Shown here piece after piece: positions 50,986-61,697 of a DNA stretch of 64,000 nt. Every line of letters begins with the position of its first letter. The stretch's first letter is position 1. Both the position numbers and the translations under genes were made by a program. The notes beneath the pieces are model-generated. The model searched no databases. It was not told the origin of the DNA and saw only the letters and a program-made list of their open reading frames with translations. The DNA is from Acidobacteriota bacterium (lineage in GTDB: Bacteria > Acidobacteriota > Blastocatellia > Pyrinomonadales > Pyrinomonadaceae), in the NCBI GenBank assembly GCA_021323895.1, contig JAJPKD010000174.1:1-64000 (forward strand), written 5' to 3'.

Positions 50986-53088
50986 ATGAAAAACTTTTTT
51001 ACTCTTACCCTGCTAGGTGTCTTTGTCGCCGGCACGTGTCTGGGCCAGAACCCCCCAAAGCCGGCGCAGGAAATCGCTCCCGACGACATCATTCGAGTCT
51101 CAACCGCACTGGTCCAAACGGATGTCGTCGTTACTGACAAGAACGATCAAATGATTCCCGATCTCAAGATGGAGGACTTTGAACTCTACGATAACGGGAA
51201 GAAGCAGGAACTGAAGTTCATGGAGTTTGTCGGGACCGAAGGCCCGCGGCGATCGGAAGGCGACCGTACCGGTTTACCTTCGTATGTCGAGACACCGGTT
51301 ACGAATGGAATCTCCGCCAAAGATCTGAAACGCGTAATCGCGTTCGTGATCGACGACTTGAACATTCGCATTCAGGACCTCCCTTACATACGCAAAACTC
51401 TGCTTGATTATGTCAACAACAAGATGCGCGATGGCGACCTGGTCGCAATCATCCGCGTGTACGGGGGTAAAGGCCTGCTTCAGCAGTTCACTACCGATCG
51501 TCAACTTCTGCGGCGGGCGATCGCCTCGATTACTCCGGTCGTGCATCCGCTCTCCAATTCAGACGAGCCAAACTTTACGCCGACGGCGAACCCGATGGCG
51601 ATACCGGACACCGATTCCCCAACTGCGGCGGAATCTTCGCTGGAAGCGCCGGAAATCTACAGTTCTTCTGATGATCAGGTTCGCTATAACCGAAGCATTG
51701 CGCTCATCTCGACTTCGAATTATGTGATCGACAGCTTAAAGCAGATTCCGGGAAGGAAGGATTTGATTCTGGTTACTGGCGGCATTCCGATTTTCGAAAT
51801 CATCAACTCGAGCACCAACACGACTCAGATTCTGAATCAGTTTGCCGAGAACGCATTTCGCGCCGGAGTCGTGGTTAATACATTCGATCCGCGCGGCCTG
51901 GCGGCTACGCCCGGCGTAAAAGGTTTTCAAGCTACGCCGGCAAAGAGCGCGTTAGGCGGAGCCGATCCCAGCGACGCCCTCTTTGGTCGCGGCGATCAGG
52001 GATCCAATGCGGCGATTTCTGTCGGACTCGGCGCCGGCGAAGATCATCTCGCGTTGAGCACCGTCTCGAAATATACCGGCGGGCACGCGGTCTATAACAC
52101 AAACGATTTCGACGAAGGTCTCCAGAAGATTCTGGCGCGCGGCAACGGTTATTACACGCTCGCGTTTCGTCCCGACAACCTGGACAACAAAGACCACAAA
52201 CTTGAGATCAAGGTGAAGCGCAGCGGCGCTCGAGTGTACAGTCATACACGCTATCTGGCTCGCGCTGAAGCTCGCACCGTGCCGCGAACCAAAGTGGAAG
52301 CAGTGGCAGCCGCCGCCCGCTCGCCGCTAGCGAGGAACGACATCGACGTCACGCCCAACGTAGCGTTGAAACTCAATCCCGGCGGAAATGCGAACCTTGA
52401 TTTACACGTTCTGATTGATGCCAAAAAGCTGAACTTCAATGAAGCCGAAGGCCGTTATCAGGACTCGTTGGATCTGGTGGGCTTTATTTTCGATCAGTTG
52501 GGCCGCAACCGGGGTGGCTTCAGCGAGACAATTAACCTGAACCTCAGCAAAGAGGATTATCAGAAAGCGCTGGCTGAGGGTCTTACCTATACGGCGAGCA
52601 CCAACGTGCAGCCCGATTTCTACCAGGTGCGCGTGGTCGTGCGCGAAGACAGCACGGGCAATGTTGGTTCGTTCTCGAAGTACCTCGAAGTTCCCGATCT
52701 AACCAAAGGCAAGCTGACGATGAGCAGCCTGTTCTTATTCGCAACTGATGCGAAAGGATCAAAGCCGATTCCTTTGCTCGCAGCGCGCAGACTGGCGCGG
52801 CAAAACGATCTGCGTTACGTCGCGATGATCTACAACGGCAAAGTTCGTGACGGAAAGCCGCAGCTCAAATCGCAACTGATCATCTCGCAGGGGAACAAGG
52901 TCTTGTTCCGTGAACCTGAGCAAGCGGTCGAAGCATCGGGCAGTACACCCGTCACCAAGATGGGCCAACTGGCGCTCTCAGGCGTCGCGCCCGGACGTTA
53001 CGTCCTCACGCTCGTGGTGACCGACACGAACGCCGACAAGAAAGTCGCGACGCAAGCGCGGAGCATCGACTTCATCGTGGCGCAGTGA
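50986..53088 (+). CDS. VWA domain-containing protein (VWFA-related Acidobacterial family)
   Basis: DDIIRVSTALVQTDVVVTDKNDQMIPDLKMEDFELYDNGKKQELKFMEFV...; RBS AGGAGG. Confidence 0.88.
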   Translation: MKNFFTLTLLGVFVAGTCLGQNPPKPAQEIAPDDIIRVSTALVQTDVVVTDKNDQMIPDLKMEDFELYDNGKKQELKFMEFVGTEGPRRSEGDRTGLPSYVETPVTNGISAKDLKRVIAFVIDDLNIRIQDLPYIRKTLLDYVNNKMRDGDLVAIIRVYGGKGLLQQFTTDRQLLRRAIASITPVVHPLSNSDEPNFTPTANPMAIPDTDSPTAAESSLEAPEIYSSSDDQVRYNRSIALISTSNYVIDSLKQIPGRKDLILVTGGIPIFEIINSSTNTTQILNQFAENAFRAGVVVNTFDPRGLAATPGVKGFQATPAKSALGGADPSDALFGRGDQGSNAAISVGLGAGEDHLALSTVSKYTGGHAVYNTNDFDEGLQKILARGNGYYTLAFRPDNLDNKDHKLEIKVKRSGARVYSHTRYLARAEARTVPRTKVEAVAAAARSPLARNDIDVTPNVALKLNPGGNANLDLHVLIDAKKLNFNEAEGRYQDSLDLVGFIFDQLGRNRGGFSETINLNLSKEDYQKALAEGLTYTASTNVQPDFYQVRVVVREDSTGNVGSFSKYLEVPDLTKGKLTMSSLFLFATDAKGSKPIPLLAARRLARQNDLRYVAMIYNGKVRDGKPQLKSQLIISQGNKVLFREPEQAVEASGSTPVTKMGQLALSGVAPGRYVLTLVVTDTNADKKVATQARSIDFIVAQ

Positions 53089-53150
53089 TCTGACGCGCCG
53101 ACTAGCGTCTGGGCTGGAATAAAATGGAGCGCGAATGCATCTATGACAGG

Positions 53151-54143
53151 ATGACTTCGCGCTCTTTATTGTTTTGCGCAGCTCTCCTGACGGGCTTATT
53201 CATCTCTATTTCGTCCGCGGCGCAAACGCCAATCGCGGAACCACAGGATATCGATGTCATCCGCGTCAGCACGAATCTGGTCACAGTTCCCGTTAGCGTG
53301 CTGGATCGTCAGGGTCGATTCGTTCCGAACCTGACGCGATCGCAGTTTCATCTTTTCGAAAACGGCGTCGAACAGGAGATCGCCTTCTTCGAAAATGCCA
53401 AGAAGCCGTTTACCGTGGCGCTGCTGCTCGACGTGAGCGACTCAGCAAAGTTCAAGCTTAACGAAATTCAAAACGCGGCCATTGCATTCGCGTCGCAATT
53501 GCGGCCGGACGATCGCGTGCTCGTTGCCGTCTTCAACAAAGATGTCACGATCATGTGCGAAGCAACCAATGATCGACGCGTGGTTGAAGCGGCAATCCGC
53601 CGCACGCGAACCGGTGGCGGCACGAGTCTGTACGATGCAGTCGCGATGATCGTGAATCAGAGGCTCAACAAGATTCGCGGGCGCAAGGCGATCGTGCTGT
53701 TCACCGACGGAGTCGATACGAGCAGCGTCGGCGCCACATATGAAAGCACTCTGCACACGGCGCAGGAATTAGACGCCCTGGTCTATTCGATCGAGTACGA
53801 TACTTTTGATGATCTGGTTTGGTTTGGTGGCAGCCGAGTCGCAGATCAAGAGCTGAAAACCCCAAAGGGCGAACGATTGAGCGTCGCCTACGCGCGCGCC
53901 GACCGTTATCTCCGAGCGCTGGCGGACAAAAGCGGTGGGCGATTTTTCTTTGCCGCATCGCCAAAACATCTCGAAGAGATTTTTGCGCGCATTGCTCAGG
54001 AGCTGCGCGAGCAGTACAGCCTCGGCTACTATCCAAAGAACCGCGATGCAGCCATCGCTCAACGCGCGATCAAGATCAAAGTGGACGCCGCTGACGTGTC
54101 GGTGAAAGCACGCCGAACGTATCTCTACAAGTCAGACAACTAG
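53151..54143 (+). CDS. VWA domain-containing protein
   Basis: DIDVIRVSTNLVTVPVSVLDRQGRFVPNLTRSQFHLFENGVEQEIAFFENAKKPFTVALLLDVSDSAKFKLNEI with DxSxS MIDAS. Confidence 0.9.
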   Translation: MTSRSLLFCAALLTGLFISISSAAQTPIAEPQDIDVIRVSTNLVTVPVSVLDRQGRFVPNLTRSQFHLFENGVEQEIAFFENAKKPFTVALLLDVSDSAKFKLNEIQNAAIAFASQLRPDDRVLVAVFNKDVTIMCEATNDRRVVEAAIRRTRTGGGTSLYDAVAMIVNQRLNKIRGRKAIVLFTDGVDTSSVGATYESTLHTAQELDALVYSIEYDTFDDLVWFGGSRVADQELKTPKGERLSVAYARADRYLRALADKSGGRFFFAASPKHLEEIFARIAQELREQYSLGYYPKNRDAAIAQRAIKIKVDAADVSVKARRTYLYKSDN

Positions 54144-54193
54144 TACTCCCGACAAAGACTGAACCTGGGCCTTTGGTGTAATGTACGGTCGCG

Positions 54194-56413
54194 TTGCAGC
54201 GATCAAATACAAGCATGAGAATCTTTCTGACACTCGGGTTAACACTCTCGCTATCGATCAATCTCTGCGGGCAAACTTCCTCCAAGCCTGAACAAGATGA
54301 CGTGATTCGCACCAACACGAATTTGATTCAGGTGCGCGCCGTGGTGACTGATCGCGCAGGCAAACTTGTCGATAACCTGAAGCAGGATGATTTTGAAGTT
54401 TTCGAAAACGGCAAGCCGCAACAGGTCAGCGTGTTTTCGCTGGAGCGCATTCGGAACAACCAGAACTCCGCGAGTTCGCCGGAGCCTGCAAACGATTCAA
54501 ACTCGGCGAATGCCAACGCGACCCGCGTTCCACCCAGCCCATCGCGCACCATGGTGCTCTTCGTCGATACGCTTCACTTGTCATCAATCAGCTTGATCCG
54601 AGCCAAGCAGCAGCTAAAACGTTTCGTCGATGAACAGATCACGGATCAGGACCTGGTCGGCATCGTCACCACGTCTGATTCGTTGGGTTTGCTCGGGCAG
54701 TTCATGCGCGATCGAAAGCTTTTGAAGCACGCGATCGATAAGATTTCACTCTTCACTCGGACGAATACTCTCTTCACGCCGTATCTCGCCGCGCGGGTCT
54801 TAAGTGAAAATCCTTTCGTGCCGCAGCAACAACAGCCTCTGTCAACCGGGCGACAAGGCGTGCGAAATCCTATGCCCAGTTCGGATCCATCTATCCCCGG
54901 CCTGCAAGCGATGGCGGTAGCCCAGGCAATCATGACTGGTGAAGACGGAGTTGCACCAAACGAAGACATGGTGCGCGCGCGTGCGCGCGAAGTACTCGGC
55001 CAGGAAAGCATCATGCGCAAGGCGACGCTGAAAATTCTGAAAGGCGCAGGCGAGCGCATGGCCACTCTGCCGGGACAACGTCTGATCGCGTTTGTTTCGG
55101 ACGGCTTTACGCTGCGCGATGACAACGGCAGTTCCGACAACAACGATTTCAGCGCCGCGACCAGTCGTGCCGTTCGTGCCGGCGTCGTCATCTATGCCTT
55201 TTATCCGCTGGGACTGACCACGCCCGTTGAGTACACCGCCGCTTCGCCAGTGCACCTTGATTCCTCGAATCCGACGCTGGGCATCGCCTTTGGTTCGTAC
55301 ATGGCTGATTCGCGAACCGAATCCCAGAGCACGCTGCGAGAGTTAGCGGCGGAGACGGGCGGCGAAGCATCCCTAAACAGTAATGACGTGGTCGGCCAAT
55401 TCAAGAAGATGCTCAACGCCAACGACGTTTACTATGCGATGGGCTATTACTTTCATGATGAAAGCGATCACAAGTTTCGCAGCCTGCGAGTGCGCGTCAA
55501 GAATCATCCCGAGTACCACGTGAGGACCCAGCGCGGCTATCAACTCTCCAGCGAGAGAGCCAACGAGGTAGCCGCCACGCCGCAAAAGAAGTTGTTTCAG
55601 GCGATGATGGCGCCACTGCCGTTGATGAATATTGCCGTCACTTCTTCGGCCAATTTTCTGGCCCGTGCCGATGACGAAGCGAAGGTTACTCTGAACGTCC
55701 ACTTCGATGGTCGATCGGTTCAATTCGAACAGACGGACCAAAAGTACAGGCTGAATTGCGAGATTGCCGTCGCGATCCTCGATGAGCGAGGCAAGATCTC
55801 CGAGGGCGTGGCGGAGGGTGTCGCCGGAACTTTTGATTCTGGCCAAATTGAAAAAGCCAAACGCGACGGCTTTCGTTATACGAAACGAATCGCGCTGTCG
55901 CCCGGGCTTTATCAATTAAGAATCGGAGTTCGCGATGTGCATAGCGGACTGATGGGGACCTCGAACGCCTGGGTCAATGTTCCGAACCTGGCAATCAAGA
56001 AACCAGTTCTGAGCGATTTGTTCCTGGGACGGCAGGACCGAAACAACCAACGCACCGAATCAGTCACGCTCAATGACGATTCGACTACGACCGCGAGGAT
56101 GTTGATTGGCCCAGCGTCGTTCACCAGCGGAGACATAATTTTTTATCGCGCCGTGCTTTACAACTCGGCACTGGTGAGCAAGTCGGATGCAAATGCCTTG
56201 CTCAAAGTTGAAGTGCTAAATTCCAGCGAAGTTGTTTATGACGGCCATTGGCAGCCGCTCAACGGAAAGATCATTCGGAAGGACAGTGTCGGTATTGAAC
56301 TCGGCGGCGAGGTTCGCATGGCGAGCGAGCCCGGCGTTTACACGCTGCGGATTACGATCAAGGATGCGAATGGAGTGGTCCAGCGAACGAAAGAATTCGA
56401 ACTGCTGAAGTAA
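54194..56413 (+). CDS. VWA domain-containing protein (VWFA-related Acidobacterial family)
   Basis: DDVIRTNTNLIQVRAVVTDRAGKLVDNLKQDDFEVFENGKPQQVSVFSLERI... Confidence 0.88.
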   Translation: MQRSNTSMRIFLTLGLTLSLSINLCGQTSSKPEQDDVIRTNTNLIQVRAVVTDRAGKLVDNLKQDDFEVFENGKPQQVSVFSLERIRNNQNSASSPEPANDSNSANANATRVPPSPSRTMVLFVDTLHLSSISLIRAKQQLKRFVDEQITDQDLVGIVTTSDSLGLLGQFMRDRKLLKHAIDKISLFTRTNTLFTPYLAARVLSENPFVPQQQQPLSTGRQGVRNPMPSSDPSIPGLQAMAVAQAIMTGEDGVAPNEDMVRARAREVLGQESIMRKATLKILKGAGERMATLPGQRLIAFVSDGFTLRDDNGSSDNNDFSAATSRAVRAGVVIYAFYPLGLTTPVEYTAASPVHLDSSNPTLGIAFGSYMADSRTESQSTLRELAAETGGEASLNSNDVVGQFKKMLNANDVYYAMGYYFHDESDHKFRSLRVRVKNHPEYHVRTQRGYQLSSERANEVAATPQKKLFQAMMAPLPLMNIAVTSSANFLARADDEAKVTLNVHFDGRSVQFEQTDQKYRLNCEIAVAILDERGKISEGVAEGVAGTFDSGQIEKAKRDGFRYTKRIALSPGLYQLRIGVRDVHSGLMGTSNAWVNVPNLAIKKPVLSDLFLGRQDRNNQRTESVTLNDDSTTTARMLIGPASFTSGDIIFYRAVLYNSALVSKSDANALLKVEVLNSSEVVYDGHWQPLNGKIIRKDSVGIELGGEVRMASEPGVYTLRITIKDANGVVQRTKEFELLK

Positions 56414-56437
56414 GCAACCAAGAAATCGTAGTAACAA

Positions 56438-56467
56438 AAAAGGGAGAGCCTTGCGGCCCTCCCTTTT
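56438..56467. terminator. Bidirectional terminator between convergent genes
   Basis: AAAAGGGAG-agccttgcggcc-CTCCCTTTT. Confidence 0.8.
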
Positions 56468-56488
56468 GTTTTAAGGTTTGGATTTCGA

Positions 56489-59400
56489 CTAGAACTTCAG
56501 ACGAATTCCGAACTGGATGACGCGACGCGCCAAGGTAATGTCCTTGAAGTTCGCGAAACCGCTGCCGGCCAAGCCGGCATTCTCGAGCGCCGCAGACGGC
56601 AAGTAGCCGTTGGCGTTCGTGCCGTAACCCGGATTCGGGTGATTGAGAACATTGATGGCCGTCGATTGCAGTTGCAGCGTGAATCGCTCGCCAATCTTGA
56701 TGTTCTTGAACAGGCTCATGTTGAGCTGGTTAAGCGCTGGGCCCTTCAGGTAGTTGCGCGGCATGTTGCCGAACGGCGTTCCGAAAATCTTCGCCGAACC
56801 CAACGAGTTAATTACAAACCGCACCTGATTAAGACCAACGGGCACCCAACCACCACCCGCGTTATGTGTGTTCACGCTGTAGAACACAGTGGAGTTGCCG
56901 TTCACGAACGGCGCGTCCGCAAACAGCGCCCACGCATCCGTGGCGGCGATGGCTACGGTGTTTTCCGGAGCGCTTGGATTCGAGACGAACGGCCGATCAC
57001 CTGAGGTCAGGTAAGCCGTGCCCAATCCGTAACCGCCGTTAGTGGCAACTTCGTTCGGAGTGTAGGGATTACCGCTGGTAAGCACCTGCACGCCGTTGAT
57101 CTGCCAACCGCCCAGAATGTGGCCAACGACGCCACGCTGTTCCTTCATCCAGGGGATATCCCAAATGAAGCTGGCCGAGAATGCGTGCGGCCGGTTCAGG
57201 TTCGACAGCGCGCGTTCGCACGAGTTAATGCAGAAAGGATTCTGCGCGTTCGCGGAAGAGATATCGGCGAAAGCGAAGATCTCGCTGGCATTATCGATCG
57301 TCTTGCTGAACGTGTAGGACGCGTTGAATGACAACGAGTTCCTCATGAAACGACCGGCATAGCGCGCCTGCATCGAGTGGTAAATCGACTGAGCCGTGTT
57401 GGCTCGCATCGTGATACCAGCCTGACGCTTCAGACGGCCATTACAGGTTGATTCGTCAACAAACGGCGTCGCCGGATCATTCGTGCAGACTTGCGTAACG
57501 ACTCCCGACGGCAAAAGGTTCTTGAAGTTCGGGAAGGTGTAGCCCGCACCCAGAGCGGCCGTCAGGTCAACGCCATTAACCAACGATCTGGTAAAGAAGT
57601 TGTCGTTGATGTTTTGGAAAAGACTGACACCGTGAGTGCCCACGTAACTGACTTCGAACACGTTCGACCGGTTAATCTGGCGCTGAATTCCGAAACTGAA
57701 CTGCTCGGAATACGGCGAGTGGAAATCCGGAGCGACGGTTGTTTGCGTCAGGTAAAGTGGATTGAGCTTACCCAGCGGCAACACGCCCGAGGCGATCGCG
57801 GCGCCCTGAACCAGGTCGGCGGTCGGCGTACCGGGCAATGGCACCGGCGACGTGGTCGTGGACGACAGCGCGTTAGCGCTCGACAAGGCCAAAGCTGCCG
57901 AGTACGGCGCCACGTTCTTCAGGTTAAGCAGAATGTTATAGAACGCCGGATCGTAAGCGATGGCAAAGCCGCCGCGAATAACGGTCGCATCCTCGCCAAC
58001 CAGCTTGTGCATGAAACCATGCTCGTACTTGGGTGACCAGGCGAAACCAACGCGAGGCGCGAAGTTGTTCCTGTCAGGCTTCACATACGGAACTGTTCGG
58101 ATGCTTAACGGCAGACTCGGATCGAAGATCGCCTTTGTCGATCCGCTTTCACGAGCGACCGTCTGATCGTGCAGTTGATTGATCGGCTGACCGGTATATT
58201 CATAGCGGACGCCAAGGTTCAGAGTCAGATTCGGTCTGAACTTAAAGTCGTCCTGAATGAAGTAGTACTGGTCGTTCTCTTTGTAGCTGGTAATCGGAGT
58301 ACCAGCCGTGACCGAGAACGCTGATGGCGCGTTGTTGAGCAAACGCGTCAGCGCCGAAGTCGTGGAGAACGTATAGACACCCTGATAGCTCGGCAGGAAC
58401 GGCACCGTGTTAACCAGGTGCTTGTACTCCGCGCCGAAGACCATGCTGTGCTTACCCCAAACCTTGCTCATCGTGTCGGCGTACTGATAGACCTTAACCA
58501 ATCGTCCTTGCGGGATGTTGGTTGCGCCGCCGATGGTCTGGAGCGTCGCTGTGGAACGAGTAACACCAGTGATGTTACCGCCAAAGCTAATGTTCGAGAC
58601 GGTCTGGCCGATGTTAGCCGGCTTCGGAATAGCGAAAACGCCGTACTGTGCACTGGCGCCGCCAAATTCCACGTTCAGATCCTGCGTGGTGAACTTGAAC
58701 TCATTCACAAACGTGTTCGTGAACTGGCGAGTCCAGGTGCCGCCGAGGTTCTTGCTCGTCGCCGGAACGTCATAGGTGAAGCCGTTCGAACCAGCACCGG
58801 TGTTCGGGAAGATTTGGCTCTGCTTCAAATAGCGAAAATCGCCGGTGTCCTTGGAAGTCGGACGAACGGTGAAGCGCGTGCTCCATTCGTTCTCAGTAAA
58901 GGGTTCCGGGATCGTGCGCTGCGGTACCGCCGCCTGGAAGAGCACTGGCGCTCCTGCGGTTCCAAAATTAATCACATCCCACGGACCACCGGTTAAGAAT
59001 GGCTGCCCGGTCGAGGGATTGATGAACGTGGTGTACGTTCCGCAACCCGCTGCCGGTGTCGCGCCAACCGCTATCGCTTTCGGACAGGTTCCGGTAGCTG
59101 CCAGGTTGAACTGCGAAGAAATCACAGTTCCGCCAATGTCAGTGCGCGGGCTGACCGTTCCGACGTTCTGGGCTGCAAAGGCACTGTAGCGCGAAATTAC
59201 GCTCATGGCCGTATTGCCCGGGAAAGTACTGGCGAGGCGAGCCAGATCAGTTCCAAAGATCGCGAGGCTACCTGTGCCCGCGCGAACTGTCGCCGTGAAC
59301 GGGTTGCGGATGCCCTGGTACGTGAAGAAGAAGAACGCCTTGTTGGTTCCCTTCCAAATACCCTTGCCGCCTTCACCAAAGGTGGGCAGGATGACTGGCC

Positions 59401-60295
59401 CGCCAATCGTGCCGCCGAATGCGTTGTAGATGTTTTGATTCGGCTTCAACTGTCCGCTGGCACGCTCGCGATTGTTCAAGCTGCTGAGGTGCTTCCAATT
59501 CTGGTGATATTCAAACAGGTCGCCGTGAAAATCATTGCCACCCTGCTTGGTGACGATGTTGACGACTGCGCCTGAATTGCGTCCATACTGTGCCGAAAAG
59601 TTGTTCGTGATGATCTGATATTCGGCCACCTGGCTTTGGTTATCGACGAAGAGCGAAGGACCGCCGATGCTCAGGTCGTTGTTGTCCGAACCATCAATCT
59701 GGAAATTGTTTGAGCGTCCACGATTTCCGTTTACGGAAAGTCCCACACCGTCGGTGTTGACGCCGCTATTTCGGGAAGCGACCACGCCTGGGGCCAACAG
59801 CGCCAGCGTATCGAGTCCGCCGCCCGCGCCGTTCGAAGGAAGCTCTTCGATCTTTCGGGTTTCAAAGTGTGTTGAGATTTGCGCCTGGTCTTTGGTAACG
59901 AGTTCCTCACCGGTACTCGTGACCGTAACGACCTCAGACGGCGTACCAACTTCGAGGGCGACGCTCACATCAACCACCGCACCCAGCGCAACGTCAACAT
60001 CGACGACTGATTTCTTTTTGAAACCAGCCTGTTCGACGGTCACGGTGTACTTACCGGGGACGAGGTTAGGGATCACGTAGCTTCCCTCGCCGTTGGTCGT
60101 AAAATTCGAACCGGTTACGCCGCTATTTTGGTTCTTAGCGGTAACGGTTGCTCCCGCCACGACTCCACCATTCGGATCAGTAATAACGCCACGCAGTGTG
60201 CCGGTTTGCTGCTGTCCAAACGCTAGAGCGCTGAGAGCGAAAAACATGACTGCCCCAAGAATTACTCCAACGGCAGTCCTAGCGAATTCGTTCAT
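56489..60295 (-). CDS. TonB-dependent receptor (Oar-like) with CarboxypepD_reg domain
   Basis: MNEFARTAVGVILGAVMFFALSALAFGQQQTGTLRGVITDPNGGVVAGATVTAKNQNSG...; terminal IQFGIRLKF; RBS AGGAGGAG. Confidence 0.93.
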   Translation of the reverse strand: MNEFARTAVGVILGAVMFFALSALAFGQQQTGTLRGVITDPNGGVVAGATVTAKNQNSGVTGSNFTTNGEGSYVIPNLVPGKYTVTVEQAGFKKKSVVDVDVALGAVVDVSVALEVGTPSEVVTVTSTGEELVTKDQAQISTHFETRKIEELPSNGAGGGLDTLALLAPGVVASRNSGVNTDGVGLSVNGNRGRSNNFQIDGSDNNDLSIGGPSLFVDNQSQVAEYQIITNNFSAQYGRNSGAVVNIVTKQGGNDFHGDLFEYHQNWKHLSSLNNRERASGQLKPNQNIYNAFGGTIGGPVILPTFGEGGKGIWKGTNKAFFFFTYQGIRNPFTATVRAGTGSLAIFGTDLARLASTFPGNTAMSVISRYSAFAAQNVGTVSPRTDIGGTVISSQFNLAATGTCPKAIAVGATPAAGCGTYTTFINPSTGQPFLTGGPWDVINFGTAGAPVLFQAAVPQRTIPEPFTENEWSTRFTVRPTSKDTGDFRYLKQSQIFPNTGAGSNGFTYDVPATSKNLGGTWTRQFTNTFVNEFKFTTQDLNVEFGGASAQYGVFAIPKPANIGQTVSNISFGGNITGVTRSTATLQTIGGATNIPQGRLVKVYQYADTMSKVWGKHSMVFGAEYKHLVNTVPFLPSYQGVYTFSTTSALTRLLNNAPSAFSVTAGTPITSYKENDQYYFIQDDFKFRPNLTLNLGVRYEYTGQPINQLHDQTVARESGSTKAIFDPSLPLSIRTVPYVKPDRNNFAPRVGFAWSPKYEHGFMHKLVGEDATVIRGGFAIAYDPAFYNILLNLKNVAPYSAALALSSANALSSTTTSPVPLPGTPTADLVQGAAIASGVLPLGKLNPLYLTQTTVAPDFHSPYSEQFSFGIQRQINRSNVFEVSYVGTHGVSLFQNINDNFFTRSLVNGVDLTAALGAGYTFPNFKNLLPSGVVTQVCTNDPATPFVDESTCNGRLKRQAGITMRANTAQSIYHSMQARYAGRFMRNSLSFNASYTFSKTIDNASEIFAFADISSANAQNPFCINSCERALSNLNRPHAFSASFIWDIPWMKEQRGVVGHILGGWQINGVQVLTSGNPYTPNEVATNGGYGLGTAYLTSGDRPFVSNPSAPENTVAIAATDAWALFADAPFVNGNSTVFYSVNTHNAGGGWVPVGLNQVRFVINSLGSAKIFGTPFGNMPRNYLKGPALNQLNMSLFKNIKIGERFTLQLQSTAINVLNHPNPGYGTNANGYLPSAALENAGLAGSGFANFKDITLARRVIQFGIRLKF

Positions 60296-60543
60296 TGGCT
60301 CCTCCTATTTTCTTTTGTGGATGAATTACAGGGAAACAAAGACCGATTGCTTTGATTAATTGCCTGCAACTTAGGCGACAATAAACATTCGAAAATTCTA
60401 GCTAGCTTCGAGCAAGACTTATGCCGTCTCTGCGGGCAAGAAACAATTGCGCAAGAAACGTACTTTTTCGCCTGTTTCCGCCCATATCGGGCCAATCCGA
60501 GTTGCTGATTTTGGATTAATCTACGAATCTTCGGGAAGACTTA

Positions 60544-61524
60544 CTAGCGCAGAATTCTTAACAGTTTTCGAGCTTCCGATGCTTCCGGACCGTTAGGTTC
60601 TTCGCTCAGATACTGCTCGAACATTTGGGCCGCTCGTTGTCGCTGGCCTTTGTCCATGTAGATCTGACCGAGATGAAACAGGGCCTTCGCGAACTGATGC
60701 CCACCCAGATTATGCGCGAGCAACAGATCCTTTTCGGCCCCGTCAAAATCATGCAGGCCCTGCTTAGCGAGTCCATCGTACAAGATCGCCGCGGGCGAGT
60801 CCGATACAACGGCCAGCGCTGCCTGCAACGTCGATAAAGCCTCAGTGAATTTCCGTTGTTGAACCAGCACGATGCCAAGATTCAATTTTGGATTGAACGC
60901 CTTATCGTCAATCTCGATCGCGCGCCGAAACTCGGCCGCGGCCTCATCGAGTTTGGCCTGCGCCAAAAATTGCACGCCCAAATCGTTGTGGGCCAAAAGG
61001 TATTTCGGATAGATCTCGATCGCCTTCCTGAGGTGCGCGACGGCGGCGTCCGTCTTGCCTGACGCAGCCGCATCACCGGCACGATTGAATTCTTTTTTCG
61101 CAGCTGACGGAACTGCAGCATCAAGCTCCCCAGCGGAAACGACTTTGGTATTAGTCTTTGACTCGGCGGCTGATTTTTCAACCAGGCTTACATTCAGAAG
61201 TGAAGGCGCACCGGGAAATACTTCAACCTTGGCTCGAGATTTTTCGAATCGATTTCCATCAGCCTCGATCACGATTTCATAGATTGCCGGAGTCAGTCCG
61301 GTAAACTGAAATCGTCCCTGCTCGTCCGTGAAGACAATGCTCTTGACGCCGCGATCTACCATCAACGTCACCCGCGCGCGTTCGTTAAGAAACGCTCCAT
61401 TCGGCAACAGGACATTTCCACGAATACTACCGCCCGATGTTTGCGCCGTGCTGGAGATGGGACAAAGACACAGGAATGCGATTAAGCAGAAGACCTTCCG
61501 GCAATTTTGGAGGATCGACTTCAT
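60544..61524 (-). CDS. CarboxypepD_reg-like + TPR secreted protein
   Basis: Signal peptide; GGSIRGNVLLPNGAFLNERARVTLMVDRGVKSIVFTDEQGRFQFTGLTPAIYEIVIEADG, then TPR units (YPKYLLAHNDLGVQFLAQAKLDEAAAEFRRAIEID). Confidence 0.87.
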   Translation of the reverse strand: MKSILQNCRKVFCLIAFLCLCPISSTAQTSGGSIRGNVLLPNGAFLNERARVTLMVDRGVKSIVFTDEQGRFQFTGLTPAIYEIVIEADGNRFEKSRAKVEVFPGAPSLLNVSLVEKSAAESKTNTKVVSAGELDAAVPSAAKKEFNRAGDAAASGKTDAAVAHLRKAIEIYPKYLLAHNDLGVQFLAQAKLDEAAAEFRRAIEIDDKAFNPKLNLGIVLVQQRKFTEALSTLQAALAVVSDSPAAILYDGLAKQGLHDFDGAEKDLLLAHNLGGHQFAKALFHLGQIYMDKGQRQRAAQMFEQYLSEEPNGPEASEARKLLRILR

Positions 61525-61697
61525 TACCTGGTTGGACGAGTTAACGGGACACCACTTGATCGATCGCGAGATGAGGCAAACAGCATTCCCTGAGCATTGC
61601 TCAGAAAGTTACTTGACCTGAGTGAGATTCCGGGACTCGACTGAAGGAAGGAATCCGAATTATTGAATTTTAATCCGAATGCTTGAGCGGCTGTTGC

